A DNA stretch of 64,000 bases from Pyrocephalus nanus (lineage: Eukaryota > Chordata > Aves > Passeriformes > Tyrannidae). Positions 36,059 to 48,755 of this stretch are shown piece after piece (within the stretch, counting starts at the first letter, position 1; each line of letters opens with the position of its first letter). Below the pieces are notes generated by a model. That model searched no databases, had not been told where the DNA came from, and worked only from the letters and a program-made list of their open reading frames with translations. The position numbers were made by a program, and so were the translations under genes. Where the stretch lies: assembly GCA_038380795.1 (NCBI GenBank), contig CM076266.1, positions 13,972,001 through 14,036,000 of the forward strand. Direction: 5' to 3'.

Positions 36059-37461
36059 CCCTGTTTTGTGGGGATCTGTTAACCTGGAAATGCTTCTGTT
36101 GGTTCTATTCAAGGGAGTTTTTTTCCACAGTCTTTCCTTCACATTTTGAATTTTTAATCTGAGATGTTCTGCTTGACACAGAGAACTTTTTAATGGCCAA
36201 GATAAATACCATTCCATTAAGCAAAACTATTCTGTGGAATTATGAAGCCTACTCAGCTTACCAGGAGGCTCACTAAGGGAAAATAGGAATGGAAATTTAA
36301 ATTAACTCAGACATTTGTAAGCTGAGATCTAGCCAAATTTTTTTTAAAATTAGAAATCAAGAATAATTCTAGCTTTCCAAATATTCTTACCCCAACTATT
36401 TAATTTGCTAAGCACACTTTCATTGTGTTTATATTGTATAGTGTATTGTATTTTACAGGGGCTTGGAATATTGTCTATTTGCAGAAAGGAAGTTGTTAAA
36501 CAATTGTCCTTTTACATCTGTCAGCTCAAGGCTATTCGTATTTATTCTAGTGGAAGCTGAACCTTTCAACTATTTCCTCACATTCATCTGTCTTATCCCT
36601 CCCACGACGGACAAGAGTCCTCCAAAACAAGTCTGAGACTTTTGAGAATGACAGGTTGCTATATGGAATTGTGAACTCCCCACATCTTACTCAATATAAA
36701 CAGATTAGATTTTCTCTGATCATAAGAAACCTTGTCAGAAAAATGTTGTTACACATTTCTCTCATGTTAGGTACTCTTAGGCACAAAATGGTGACGTATT
36801 AGAAGTTTTGAATAGGTTGGCTTGTGCCTAATGTAGGACACATTTGAACATTGTAGTTTTGGAAGTTTGATCCAGGTTGATAATAAATGACTTCTTATTC
36901 CACTAATAAGAGATTCTGTGGAAGGGGGACAGAACAGACAAGACAAAACCTAATGAAGAGCAAAAATACATAGTTTGATAAATGAAGGGAAGAAGGTTCA
37001 TCCATCCTTATTACTTACACAAAAGTTAAAACAGGATAAGAATAACTGTTGAAATGTAGACCAAAAAAAAAGGTTTCTGGCATCTCTCAGCCCTGCAGAA
37101 ACATTCCTGATAATTTGTACTTCACACAGGAAATCATAGCCACATATGTCATTTTTAGAAATTCAGACTTCTGAGATTTGAAAAGTTCCTCTATTTTTTC
37201 CCAGCACAATACAGCCACAGTGCCTTAAATTATAAGGGAGTAAATCAAGAATAAAAGACTTGACTTCAGTGGAGTTTGACTGGATTTATATTGTTGTAAT
37301 TGAAAGCCTTGTTGGTGAGGAGTCATGAGATGTTACATATACTTGTTCCAAAATGCAAGAGGGATGATGGGTTATCTCTATAACCCAAGTAATGAGACCA
37401 TTTCTTGCATTTTTCAGGGAAAAAAATAATTTGTATGAGTTTTTCTTTCATTTATTTCAAG
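36059..37461. other. unique AT-rich non-coding sequence
   Basis: Nothing recognised until the acceptor-like sites near 37416 and 37460. Open frames are below 70 codons. Confidence 0.5.
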
Positions 37462-37699
37462 TAACAATGAACAAACACTCTGAAAATGTCAGGAAGGAGA
37501 AACAGCAGCAGGGATCTGGCAAAAGCAACTCATTGAGTGTCTCTATTAATAAACTGATCAAGGCCAGAGCACGGGAACAGGGACCGGCTGGAGGCAGCGC
37601 GGCCCCTTCCCACTGCTCTGCCAAGCACAGCGTGGGCTGGGTTCAGGTCCTGGCATGCAGCTGGGTCAAAGTCAACCCACTTCACAAGGGTTTAGATGT
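37462..37699 (+). other. candidate internal exon in a local CpG-richer patch
   Basis: A pyrimidine-rich stretch ends in AG at 37460-37461, with a second, stronger acceptor TTTCTTGCATTTTTCAG ending at 37417. The sequence stays open in one frame from 37392 to a stop at 37701. A consensus 5' splice site GTGAGT lies at 37700-37705, so a 238-nt (or 282-nt) exon would be open throughout. The product is hydrophilic at first (MNKHSENVRKEKQQQGSG) and then Ala/Gly/Pro-containing. The 37565-37640 part holds several CpGs in an otherwise CpG-poor window. I do not recognise the peptide. It could be a coding exon, a non-coding RNA exon or coincidence. Confidence 0.25.
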
Positions 37700-38439
37700 G
37701 TGAGTTTAGCTGTTTAGTGCTACCTGGCACGAAGCTTGGAGAACTGGCCCCAGCTTGTTTTATTCACGGTCATAGAAGTGGTCAGTGAAGTTACTCCAGG
37801 GTCATGGGAGGGAAACGAAGTGCTGCCGCTTTGGGAAGGGAGGAGTGGATGTTAACAACTCTTTATCCCTGTCAGTAAACACCTGGAAAACATCTGATGA
37901 GGGAATGAAGAAGGTTCAGGCCAGTTCTCACTTCCATTAATTGTTTGTTTGGGTTTTTTCCTCCACCTCTCTTTAGGTATGAACACACTAGTCTAGGAGA
38001 AAACCCACTGTCACTGCAATTTTCTTGGGGATGGGCTGGAAGGCTAAAACAGACATGCCATACCTTAGGGCAGAGAAAGAGCAGCTTAAAATCCCAGTCT
38101 ATACAAGGAGGAGGGTGGCAATTAAGGGATTTCTGCACCAATCAAGAGTAGGTAAAAAGTTACTTTAAGAGACAGACACTTCCCACAGACCTCTTATACA
38201 GTCAGATCTGAGAAGTGGATGTATCTGTCACACACACTGGGTTAGTGCTAACACCTATATGGCCCTGGGAGTAAAATGCAGAGGAAATCAGCAAATGCTC
38301 ACCCTGACTCCCTCCCTTGCAGTCTGCCCATACTGGTCCTGCTGCGACTCCCTACCCTGCTCTCTCCCAGTCCCCTGTCCTAACTCCACTGACTGAATCA
38401 TTCCCACCCGCTGTTCCTCCCTCCTCTTCTGCATCCATG
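37700..38439. other. unique non-coding sequence, pyrimidine-rich toward its end
   Basis: No gene recognised. The stretch from about 38300 to 38430 is C/T-rich and may be the body of the L2/MIR-type element called next, but I cannot align it securely. Confidence 0.45.
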
Positions 38440-38620
38440 GGATTTCTTCAGTTTGTAAACTCTCTGGGGCAGCGACTGCTTGTTTGAGTATCCCTAATGG
38501 ACACCGTTCTTGGCCGGCCCCAAAGCACAGTCACAATAAATGTGAATAACAACAATAGTGACAAACAACATCAACATTAGTAATTACAATAATTATTATT
38601 GTTGTTATTATTATACAGTC
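38440..38620 (+). mobile_element. L2/MIR-type 3' tail relic
   Basis: The order TTGTAAACTCTCTGGGGCAG, CGACTG, then a TTCTTGGCCGGCCCCAAAGC segment, CACAATAAATG and a degenerate AAC/AAT/ATT simple tail matches the shared 3' end of amniote L2 LINEs and the SINEs that borrow it (TTGTAAGCTCTTTGGGGCAG, GGACTG, GGGCC...GCAC, AATAAAT...). It is diverged, as expected for an element hundreds of millions of years old. The simple tail (38535-38620) also forms an (ATT)n-like tract. Confidence 0.6.
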
Positions 38621-38636
38621 ACCAGAATGACTTGGT

Positions 38637-38672
38637 AATTATTTGCATAATTTGTATAAATAATTTGCATAA
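38637..38672 (+). promoter_or_regulatory. paired POU octamer motifs
   Basis: Two exact octamers ATTTGCAT lie at 38641-38648 and 38663-38670 in the same orientation, 22 bp apart, within related TAATTATTTGCATAA and AATAATTTGCATAA contexts. Octamers bind POU-domain factors. The spacing of about two helical turns would put both on the same DNA face. AT-rich context raises the chance rate, so function is uncertain. Confidence 0.4.
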
Positions 38673-39996
38673 GAAGAATAAAAGACTGTTCCCATATCCA
38701 GAGATCTCAACCGTAGTGGTTTGTTCCCTGTATGTGCCAAGGATTCCCACTGGTGTCAGTGGGAGATTTTTTTCTTGCTTATTCTCAAAACCAATTGCTC
38801 TGATGACAGAAATCAGTGGGAGTCCCAACAACATGTGGCTTCATCCTGTGGGGTGCTGAAGGTGCTTTGCTACCTCTGACTCCAATTAAGCTCTTTAGAG
38901 ATGAAGGTACTCAGCACTTTTCAGGAGCTTCTCATGATGTGCAGGATTGAGCCCCTCAAGACAGCTGTCATTGGGCTCTGACTATGCAAAGCTGAGCAGA
39001 GATTTTTTTTTTCCCCTTCTTCATTTTAATTGTCTATTTACAAAACATATTCCAGCTGCTCAAGAGCATTTATGGCCTAATGGAGAAAGTCTCAGTGGGT
39101 GTCTTTTTTGCTCTTGAAGAGGGAGATCCTCATCAGTGACAGAGGGAAGAAAGTATAGATTATGCACACAAGGCAGGGTAAGGAGCACAGGGGAAGCAGA
39201 GGCGACTTACAGAGGTATTTACAGAGTACTCTTCCAAAGAGCCTGGCAGTGCCTCCAAGCTGCCAGTCTTAGGAGGACAAACAGCGTATTTCAATTTAGT
39301 GCAGAGAATAGATTCTGAGAGGCACCAAATGTCTGTGACTGTGTGCTGTCATTTCAAAGGTGTAATTTCTGGGCCTACTTGCACAGCTTTTTAGTTCAGA
39401 AGATATTGCAGGCTGTGCCTAGGTCTCTGTGGGAGAGGTATAATTTCTGGCACATGACATTGGGGCACTTTGCTCCAGAAGCAGCATAAAAATTAAGTTA
39501 AAAGAATGTTGAGGAAAGGGCTGCAATATGAAAAGCTGACATAATATGGGATGGCAGGGCAGAAACTTCAGGTTCCCACAGAAGAGCCCTTCTAGGCTTA
39601 GGATTTGTGGCTCAATGCTGTGCTAAATCTCATATGTAGAGACAGTTTGACTTTTCTTGCAGACAAACAAGAGTCAGCCTGCAAGGTTAAAGATCATAAT
39701 GCAAACTCTGCAATGCCCAGAAAACTGAGGGCCCCTCCCTGTGCTGGGAGCAGGCTCTGCCCTGCTGCTGTGATGGGGAGCCCAGCAGCCCCAGATAAAT
39801 GCGCTGTGTAAACGTCTCAGTACCAGTCGGGTTAGATTATACTGCAGGCAAAGGCATGTTTTCAATGTTTACTTTCTTGCCGAGTATTCAGTGCTCCCTT
39901 TTGCTTCTGGAATTGCTCCGGCTCTGTGGATGGAGCAGAGAGTAACAGGACAGGCTGCAATCACTGCTATCTAAACACATTATTAAAAACGGGCAC
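38673..39996. other. unique non-coding sequence
   Basis: No gene or repeat family recognised. Open frames are below 90 codons. A T9 run lies near 39004. Confidence 0.5.
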
Positions 39997-40019
39997 GCCA
40001 GATCTTACACGGATCTGGC
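39997..40019. repeat. 8-bp inverted repeat with 7-nt loop
   Basis: GCCAGATC at 39997-40004 and GATCTGGC at 40012-40019 are perfect reverse complements around TTACACG. The block holds two of the few CpGs in the area. It could be a hairpin or a spaced dimer binding site; at 8 bp it may be chance. Confidence 0.5.
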
Positions 40020-43000
40020 CTCCCTGCACTTGTTTAACTCACTGCTGAACAAGTTAGAGCTTGCTTCCACTCCACAAAAATGCATCTGCACAGAGGTCAG
40101 AATTTCAGCTGCTTACGTCTGAAAACTGATAGAAAAGAATCCGTTGTGTGATACTATTTTGTTGTTTGCCTCTGTAAAACTGATTAACTTACCTTGATTG
40201 TGAGGACACTCCACAGCCTACCAGAAAAATTACTTCTGTAACCATGAAGAAAAATGTAGTGATCTTTCTCACCATAAACCCGGACCCACTCACAGTACCT
40301 GCATTTTGTATTTATTTTATGGCCATGATAAGGTAAATTTAGGGTTGTTTTCTCTTTATGCTGGCAAACCCAGCTATTCAGTCACTTCAATAATCTCTTT
40401 TCTTAAATACTATTCCTCAAGAACCAGCAGCCCTACACACTTCCAGCTGCAGGGTTAGGTTGATTTTAACAAATGTCACATTATTACCCCTGTCCTCACA
40501 ACTCCTTCCCTCAGGGAAGGTCTGACTGTGTACCTTGAATCATTTGTTCCACTCAAGAGTTTATCTTTGAATATTGACAAACTATCTAGGAGGGAAGATG
40601 TTTCTGAATTATTATTCTCCACCTTTAGATAACAGTATATGCACAGGAGAAGAAGATTTTTATCTCCTACTTGCAAGTTCAAAATGCTAATTCAGCTTTA
40701 GTGGAAGATAAAGGTAAGTAACCAGCACACTAACTACAGGAAAACAAGAAATCCCTATAGATTGTTCCCCATTTCTCATTTTATGCATGTTCTCATATAC
40801 ACAGATGTTATTCCCAAAGCCATAACTTTTTCTTTTCCTGTAACTGAAAAAACAGCTTAGTGCCTCTAAGTCAGAAAAGAATCTGTTCCCCAAGTTTTTC
40901 TTGAAGTAAATCTCCATTTTTTGGCTGATCTCCTGGTAATTGCTTCATCTTCCAGAGTTAATTTTCTCTTCACTGTATTGCTATTTTCAGATTACTGAAA
41001 CTGATGCCAAAACTGATTTATAATAGATGCTCACTCAACATTGTTTTTGCATTATACATCATAGAGGTCAGGCTGTGATTACATTATTAGATTTTATACA
41101 TGAAAGAAGTATCTGTATTTGAGGACTCAGTTGAGAGGAGAGAGGGAAGACAGCCTTTATGTCCTATATTGAAAGACTAATCCTTAGGGCTTGATTTTGT
41201 GTGTAACCTTGGTTTTTTGCACCTGCACGAAACTAAAGGCATTTACATGTCTAGCTATTATACCTGATTGCTGGCTAATTATGCATGTAAGAATGGAGAT
41301 GGGGGAGGGAGAAAATAGATCTAAAAATATTTTTTTCTTGGTGTTTTAGATAGACTCCTATATTTCCTGTGTAAAACCCTTTGCAATAAAAGACTTTTGG
41401 CAGGGAAGTGAGAGATATGGCATATGAATACAAGTACAAATGCCATTTTCTAGCCATGGCATCTGAACATAAGTGAAAGCATGTTAAATATTCTCCCAGC
41501 CAAATTTCAAAGTCAATTAATCTTGAGGGTTTTTTTCTTCAAACATTCATTGAGTGCTGGAGAAGAAAATGCATGTGTTTCAACACCAAAGGTATTTTGT
41601 TCAAGGCTTTGTCGAGCAGGACTGTTTGCTTTAGGACTGTGCTGTTCTAAAACCCCTCGTCCTCACTCAAAACAACAGTGTGTGGAGTATGGATGATTTG
41701 CTGTCCTTAACACTGTAAATCACAGCTGCATCAAAGACACTTGACAGAGGGAGAGGAAGAGGGAAGACAGAAAAGACTTTGTGAGGGCTCCTGTATTTTT
41801 ATTACTCTAGAGAGAAAAAAGAAGAAATGAGAAAGATACATTGTGTTTGTTCAGCAATAGAGTATGCATCCATGAGAGCTGACCAAATGCTCCCAAATAT
41901 GCTCATTTTATCTGGCATTATATAGAAGACATTTTCAGGGGTGCCAGGTTACTAAGTCCTCAAATCCATTTACTGTGACCTGGAACAGTTGTTGATTTCC
42001 ATTTCAATAGTTATTAGGGGTTTTTTCTAACCATCAGCGAAGCTTGAAATAAATACATTTTATTGGAGTTGGCAAGTCTGAGAACAGATGTGAGATCTCC
42101 CATAATCTAAAGGCAGGGAACCCATGGGACAGCAGCATTCAGGATGAGGGCTGTTTCCTTCCAGAAAGCATTGGCTGTAGAAATTCTCTGTGTGTGAGGT
42201 CTGCACACAGTTATGTAAAAGGAGAACTGAAAGGTATTTTACCCAGTTCTGGTGCTTGCTGTTTTATTCTGTTAATGCACAGTGAGATACAATACATTCA
42301 GTCATGATATATTTGATTGCACTTGTTTGTGATGCCTAGTCCAGATTGCACAGACATTTTACAGTATTAGACCCCAAAACCCAGACCCATAAATCACAAA
42401 GAACATCTGTTATTCCCTTGTGGGAAGGATCTTAAAGGAGTGTCTTCTGAGCATCTCTGCTGTATGTCATTTATTACAAGTGGGCCCTCAGCCTGGAACA
42501 AAAGAGACCTCCTACATCCTCTTCCCCAGGCAGCAATTAACTGACCTCATCTTCCCACCCCCTTCATCAGCCCCCACAATCAATTATCCCAATCAGCCCT
42601 TCAGAAGAAGACAATTGGGTGAACAGGTGGACCATTACTCTGAATAGTTTTGGGCACTTGGAAAAAAAGTTTATTGCAACACGGTACTTACAAAACAGTG
42701 GCTGCAATTGTAGAGAAACAAATTTGTGTCAGAGTATTTGATTGCGAAGTTCATGACAAGATTTTTCTTTTTTTTTTTTTTCTTGAATACCAGAGTGTAT
42801 ACATGTGCCTGTGTGTGAAATAAAATTTTATAGATTTTTGAGGTCTTTCCAATTTAGTAGATAGAGCTTGTACAAGTAGTAGTAATTCTATATATCAGTT
42901 GCTGGCCTCAAAAAAATCTCTTGATAGGACTCTATAGCTCCTAATTATTGTCAGAATAAGAATGTGTGCATAGAGACTGACTTCAGCCAACAGGGTTAAA

Positions 43001-44154
43001 TAGTAATATGGTAGAGGGCAGCAAAATGTGGTTAAGTGCACCAGAAGTGCTTTTGGTCCCTGGACAGTCATGGGCCATAGTGATGAGTAAGTAAAATCTG
43101 TCATGCAGTGGGAGAAGCAATTAAGCTTCCCCCTGGAAGGAGACAGATGAAACAATAGCTGCTACTGTCCAAACCATTGTCCTTGGGGCAGGCCTTGACT
43201 AAAGGAGAAGAAGGGAAGATTTCTTGAACTGGAAATAAACATTGCTTCAATTATGCGAGTACAGAAGGAGAAGATGAACAGAAAGCAGCCTAACAAAAAA
43301 AGGAAGATCACAAACGTGGTCTTGAGAGAAAGCAAAAAGAGAAACAAATCCTTTAGACACATAATTGGCAGTATCTGCATCTGAACTTCTGGGCAAGAGA
43401 GTATTTATATTGGTCTTGGGAAAAATGAAAATAGAAAAATAGAATATACAAGAGTGAAAACCATTTGTTTGTTTCATCAGTGCTATCACAACAAAAGTAC
43501 TACTGAGGTCTTAGGTACTAAGAAAAATATGTGATAGGTACATGAATGGAAGTTTTAAAGAGTATTGTCCAGACAGTAATTAGAGAAACCACTCCCATAC
43601 ATTTTATGAGTTTCCTTTCTTTCTGTATAATTGTCAGTTTACAATCAGTTTAAACTCTAGGAAACTCTGCTGTATCAAAGGGTATATAAGCATATGGCTA
43701 TAAGAGTTTGTGAGCATGTGATAAACAGAAAACTGGTACCACACTGAGTATAGTGTGCACATACATACCTTTGACTCATATGGCAGATTGTGCCTCAGAT
43801 CTCTGAGAACTAATGGAAAAATAATATGTGTCCAGCTTTGTAGCATTTTCCAGACAGTCAATCTTTTAGTAAAGTAACAAGTTTACTGAATGCATCATTC
43901 TTGGCTGGCTTAAATTACTTCAATATTCAAAATGTCCTTTCTCAGCTTCCATGTGAAATATAGGAAATCAGAAAAATAGCTGTTTCTAACCTAATTGTTT
44001 CAAAGTTCATTCTGAAATCTGTACCCTGTCAAATCAATGGCAAATCCCCAACAGACTGAAGTGGAACCCAGATTTTATCAATGATCTGGGATAAAGGAGT
44101 GATTTTTCAAGCTTTCACAAAAAGTGTTTTAATATGCAGGGTTTTTATGCAATT
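40020..44154. other. unique non-coding sequence
   Basis: No gene recognised over about 4 kb. Open frames reach 86 codons (42895-43155, minus). A T-rich run lies at 42768-42781. No recognisable repeat family. Confidence 0.5.
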
Positions 44155-44168
44155 AAAAAAAAAAAAAA
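44155..44168. repeat. poly-A run
   Basis: Fourteen A residues 45 bp upstream of the CR1 fragment. Not part of CR1, which ends in an ATTCTATGATT-type microsatellite rather than poly-A. Confidence 0.9.
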
Positions 44169-44212
44169 GTTAGAGATCTTGGTGTTCTTTTATTGGTAGC
44201 ACTTTGCTGATG

Positions 44213-44584
44213 TCCAGTGGAGGGCAACAACAACAATCAAAGAGATGACTAAGAGGGGACCTCATCAATGTATTTGAAGGGAAGGTGTCCAGAGGATGGA
44301 ATCAGTGCTCAGTACTGCTAAACAATGGGACAAGAGGCAATGGGCAGAAACTGATGCACAGGAAATTCCACCTGGACATGAGGAAGAACTTCTTTCCAGT
44401 GCAGGTGATGACCACACACTGGAACAGGTTGTCCAGAGAGGCTGTGGAGTTTCTCTCACTGGAGATGTTCAAGACCTATCTGCATGCATTCCTGTAGCAT
44501 GTGCTCTGGGATGACTCTGCTTGAGCAGGGAGACTGGACAAGATAACCCCTGTGGTCCCTTCTAATCTTATCCATTCTGTGATT
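44213..44584 (+). mobile_element. CR1 LINE 3' end (avian-type), internally deleted
   Basis: The best-preserved CR1 copy here. It starts TCCAGTGGAGGGCAACAACAA and jumps, by an internal deletion, to AGAGGGGACCTCATCAATG. It continues through GGGACAAGAGGCAATGG, GAGGAAGAACTTCTTTCCAG, CACTGGAACAGGTTGTCCAG and GAGATGTTCAAGAC, and ends GGTCCCTTCTAATCTTATCC ATTCTGTGATT. This is the characteristic 3' untranslated end and terminus of CR1. The moderate divergence and the avian-like wording of the end are the main evidence for a bird host. It encodes no protein; small frames across it are incidental. Confidence 0.93.
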
Positions 44585-44934
44585 ACATTTAGTATTCTGC
44601 CAGAGCTCAGAGATGAGCTCCAAAAACACATAAAAATGTCAGGCTAACAGAACTTGGAAAACATACTCTGGCTAAGGAAGATGACACTGATTTTGTAACT
44701 AAAGAAGTCTCGATGTACTGCAACATTTTTACTATGAACAAGCCTATCTTTTTACTTTATTTGAACTAAAAATGGAAATAGATCCCCCAAACTAGAAGTT
44801 TTGAGTTGAATCACTGAAGCTTGTTTAAATATTTCCCACTGCATTTGCTGTGTTGCATTATTATTACTCATGCTGTTAGCAATATCAAGTGACCTCCCCT
44901 TTGCAGAAAAAAAACAGGTCTTATTTCCACAGCA

Positions 44935-45070
44935 CTCAATTACACAGCAGATAAGTATTATTGCCCCATTTTATAGACATGGAAACAAAGAGGGAAAAGC
45001 ATCTTTCTTCAAGGACAGAAGTTTGTGTGTTCTGTGTCTTAGTTGAGCCTGCTATGCAGTAGGCCATACA
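44935..45070 (-). mobile_element. MIR-like tRNA-derived SINE relic
   Basis: On the plus strand the order TATTATTGCCCCATTTTATA, GACATGGAAACAAAGAGGGAAAAGCA, a decayed middle, then GAGCCTGCTATGCAGTAGGC matches the reverse complement of MIR/CORE-type SINEs (TATCCCCATTTTACAGATG, GGAAACTGAGGCACAGAG, ... , tRNA-like CTGCTCTAACCACTAGGCCA). The tRNA-derived head would be at the right-hand end. Decayed and without intact promoter boxes. Confidence 0.6.
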
Positions 45071-48000
45071 AATTCCAGCTGGGTGCTGGTGATTAGGTGT
45101 TTTTATAGCAAGCTCTTTGTAATTCTTGCTTTTTCCTAAGGTAAAGGATTGGTGCTTGGCTGTAATGTCTATAAAATGCTAAAGCTGTTAAAACACAGTT
45201 TTTGTTGTATGTCATCCAATTTGCAGTTGGGAAACGGTAAAATTTGCTTAAATTGAAAACATGTGTTTTGCTGGAAAGTAGGTAATAGAATCGCCACCTT
45301 TGCATGTTTGAATTCCGTGCCTTTTCTGCAATTTACACAATAATAAACCCAACTAACGAAGCTATTTTAGCCATTATAGATCATTTTATTTGGGGATATA
45401 AAAGTCTTCATACTAGAGCTGGACAGGAAATATTTTTCATGTCTTGTAAAATCTTTCATGATTTCAAAGCTGTTCCTGCTTAAAATCAGGTGAACCTAGA
45501 GGCTACTAAAAATGCAGTGTGAAAGAAGCTCCTCACGGATCACATTATGGCATAAGTGAAAGACCAGGTCCTCCTTCAGGATATGGGATGCTCAGCTTAG
45601 AGCAGGTGGTACTTTCTGATTTTCATCAGAAATTCCGTACTTTATAATTGGTATAAACATTGTAAGAGGAGACAAAATATTTTAAATGAACTTGTTTTCC
45701 TTGATTAAAAAACTGTGTTTCAAAATTTCTGTCAAACACCCCTTTATATTTTCAACAAACATGCTGTGGCTGAGATATGTCTCCTAAGAGACTTTGGGCT
45801 GAGAGATTTTCTTGCTCTCTCCACTCAGAAATGGGCATGTTTTTTGATATTTATTTTATGAATAGCAACCAGCCTCCCTTAAATTGTGGATTCAAAATGT
45901 GCTGTGAGAAAAAAAAGCCTGTGACAATGCAACGCAATTTCTCCATTGCTGTCCTTCCCCTTTCTTCTTTCTTTGCTACTGTCTCTCTGTGCTTGTTAAG
46001 TGTCTTTAAAGGAAAGGTTTTGCATTTACCTTCAAACCAACATGTTTTAGGCATTCTATTTTGCTAGACTGTGTGTTAGATTTTTCTTTTCAACCTTCAC
46101 TCTTACCTTCCAGAATTTCTTTCTGTTTTACTTGACTGTTTTCTTCCTGTCATCTTTTCCTTTTTCTTTCTATTTGTGACTGTCATTCCCTTTAGGTTAG
46201 GAAATGGCTGCAGGCCAAAAGCCAGAGAGCAATCATAAAAAGCTATCAAAGGATGAGTAAAAGATGAGAGTAAACATGATAGTGTTGTCTCCTGAAAGCA
46301 TAATTACAGCACCTACCTGTCTTGCCTGGCTATAGACAAGGATATCTTTGGGACTCTTAGAAGGACAAAAATGTATCCTCTATTCATACAGAGATATGAA
46401 TAGTTCTGAGTGACCACTACTTAAATGTAACAGTTAAATTACATCTGATAAACACCAGGCACATGGAGAATACACTATGAACTTCAATGCATACCCATAA
46501 TTAGTTCTCCAGCTGAAGGAGCACAAGAACTTGTGAGAAGACCTAACAAGCGTCAAGACATGCAATAGAAAATTTATTTTTTCATTAAATAATTCTTTAC
46601 CTATAATACTAGAAACTTCATATTATTGAAAAAAATACCATGACAGGAATCATTTGAAGTACACTAATATTCACCTTCTCTCATTGCCCTAAAATTTAAA
46701 AAAGCTTCTGCTGAAGTGAACCCATTTGCTGAACAAAAATTGCTTAGTTATCTTTTTTTTTACATTGTTTTAATTTTATTGTTATCATGATTATTGCCAT
46801 CATAATTAGTCCCACTGCTTCTGCTCTTGTGCCCCAGACATGATAAATATCAGATGCTCTTTAAGAATTCCTGTTGTAAGAAGAAAACTCGTCCAAATCA
46901 AAAGGGGACCTCAGAGGGGTCTCCTTTCTCCTTCCACTGAGCTTTTACTCTCATATATATTTGAGATCTGTATTTCAAGGACACCCCAATCTTTTTCAGT
47001 CAGATGTTACAGCCTTAGCAACTAAGGTTAGAACTGATAGATGAAATGGAGAAGAATATTGTTGTATCATGCACCTCTGTATCATGTATCTTCAGGTAAA
47101 ATGCTATCGATGCTCATGTCGTGCCATCTGCCTTGTTACATATTTATGCCTCGACTAAACCGCTGAATTTCTAATCTGTGTTTAAGAAGTCTGGATAACT
47201 AGGACACCAGAATAACATTCTTACAATGTATTTGAGGTTTCAGTTCCAGACATATTTCTTTAAAGTCTACCAAGCATTATATTAAAACTGGTTTGGGCAA
47301 ATGCTGGAGTGTGATTTACTGATTCACTCTTCTAGGAAAAAAAATGCACCGTGGATCTGCGTCTTCTATACATAACTCTTTACAATTTGCTTTTCCATTC
47401 ATGATTTGGCGAAGCAGAATTAACCAAAAAACAGTATTGTCCTCTAACAGTGTCCATGGAATAAACTGGTGTCTTACCACACTTGTGCTTGCTCTAAGAG
47501 GCCAGTGTAGGGATCTAGTAGTGTTATGTGCTTAATATAGTTAGTCTTTTCAAAAAATTATGTCATAAGTGTATTCACCATGTCGAGGAGCATTTTGGCA
47601 TGACCTCATGCTGGAAGTAGCTGCTTGATTAGAGTGATTTCTGGAAGAGGTTTGTCTGTGTTCTGCTTCAATACATTCCTTCTTTTTTCATCATTATGCT
47701 AGAGATGTGCTTCAACTGTAGAGACAAGATCTGTATTCAAACTTCTTCAAAGTTGGGGAGTGTTTGATGTCTAAGGGCAAATGAAGGTTCTGCACAAAAT
47801 ACAGTTACAGGCAAAGGCACGTAGCAATAACTTTGAGATGCAGGATGAGAGTTCCCTAAAAAACGTTGATGCTCTTGTTCTTTACTTTGTTTATGGCTCT
47901 AGGGATGAGTTTCAAGTGGCAAAAGAGTGGAAACAGGCCAGGATATGTCTCCATTGGACACTTGCTGTCCCAGATATTTTTTCAAAGCTCTTTGTTTATG

Positions 48001-48557
48001 TATGTCCATGTCTGATTTTCTGCCACAGTAAAAAGGAGTATTCCCAGAGAAAGCAAATATTCTCATAGTCTCTGGAGGCAAAATAAATGCAGTGCATCAG
48101 ACTGTGGCTTTGAAGTCCCAGCAGAGGCTGGAGAATGAGCTTGAAGCAGAATTGATACATGGACTGCATGAGGGGTCAAACATCCTTGAATCCTGCTGTC
48201 TGCAGCTCTTGCTGCTGACACTGAAGGAGAGTGGCAAGATGTGGTGGCACTGACTGCAAAGGGCCTAAGGAAACTCTGCAGAGCCCTTAGCAGCTTCAAG
48301 AAGCCTCGGGGAAAAGGAAAAAATTCTAAAGGGAATACCAAGACAGAAACAAACAACATAATAAAGGATGTAGGATATTATGCCCCGCTAGATAAGTCTC
48401 ACTGTGATTCAGCTTTATCTGTCTGTTCATTAACATCCCTGGCTTGCATTTAGCTGAACTTAGATCATTTTATTAAGTTTCATATTAGCAATTTAAGGAA
48501 CCTGGGCAGCTCAGCTTCTTTTTGCTTCCTGAGTCACTCTTCTTTCTCTTAACTATG
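45071..48557. other. unique non-coding sequence
   Basis: No gene recognised. The 46079-46190 stretch is strongly pyrimidine-rich on the plus strand. Frames at 45777-46067 (96 codons) and 48241-48453 (70 codons, Lys-rich) do not resemble known proteins. Confidence 0.5.
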
Positions 48558-48755
48558 TCCATGCCTCTCTTGTACTGGGGAGCCCAGAACTGGACACAAT
48601 GCTCCAGCTATGACCTCACTAGTATTAGAAAAAGAGGAAGGATCACCTTTCCCAGTGTGCTGCTGGCCATACTTTGTTCAATGCAGCCCAGGATACCATT
48701 AACTGTCTTCTCTGCAAGAGCACATCAGTGGCTCAAGCTGTCTTGTTGGTTGTTG
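48558..48755 (-). mobile_element. internal CR1 LINE fragment, minus strand
   Basis: Plus-strand text CATGCCTCTCTTGTACTGGG, GAGCCCAGAACTGGACACAA, GGATCACCTTTCCCAGTG, TGCTGGCCATACTTTG, CAGCCCAGGATACCATTAAC and GCACATCAGTGGCTCAAG is the reverse complement of the CR1 region upstream of its 3' end. That region encodes the last part of the reverse-transcriptase open frame (GTCCAGTTCTGGGCTCCCCAGTAC in sense). The terminal 3' end is missing on the left side, so this is a doubly truncated or rearranged copy. No open CR1 frame survives. Confidence 0.85.

Noticed and set aside
44285..44514. Two overlapping plus-strand frames of 70-72 codons
   Set aside because: They are translations of the non-coding CR1 3' end.
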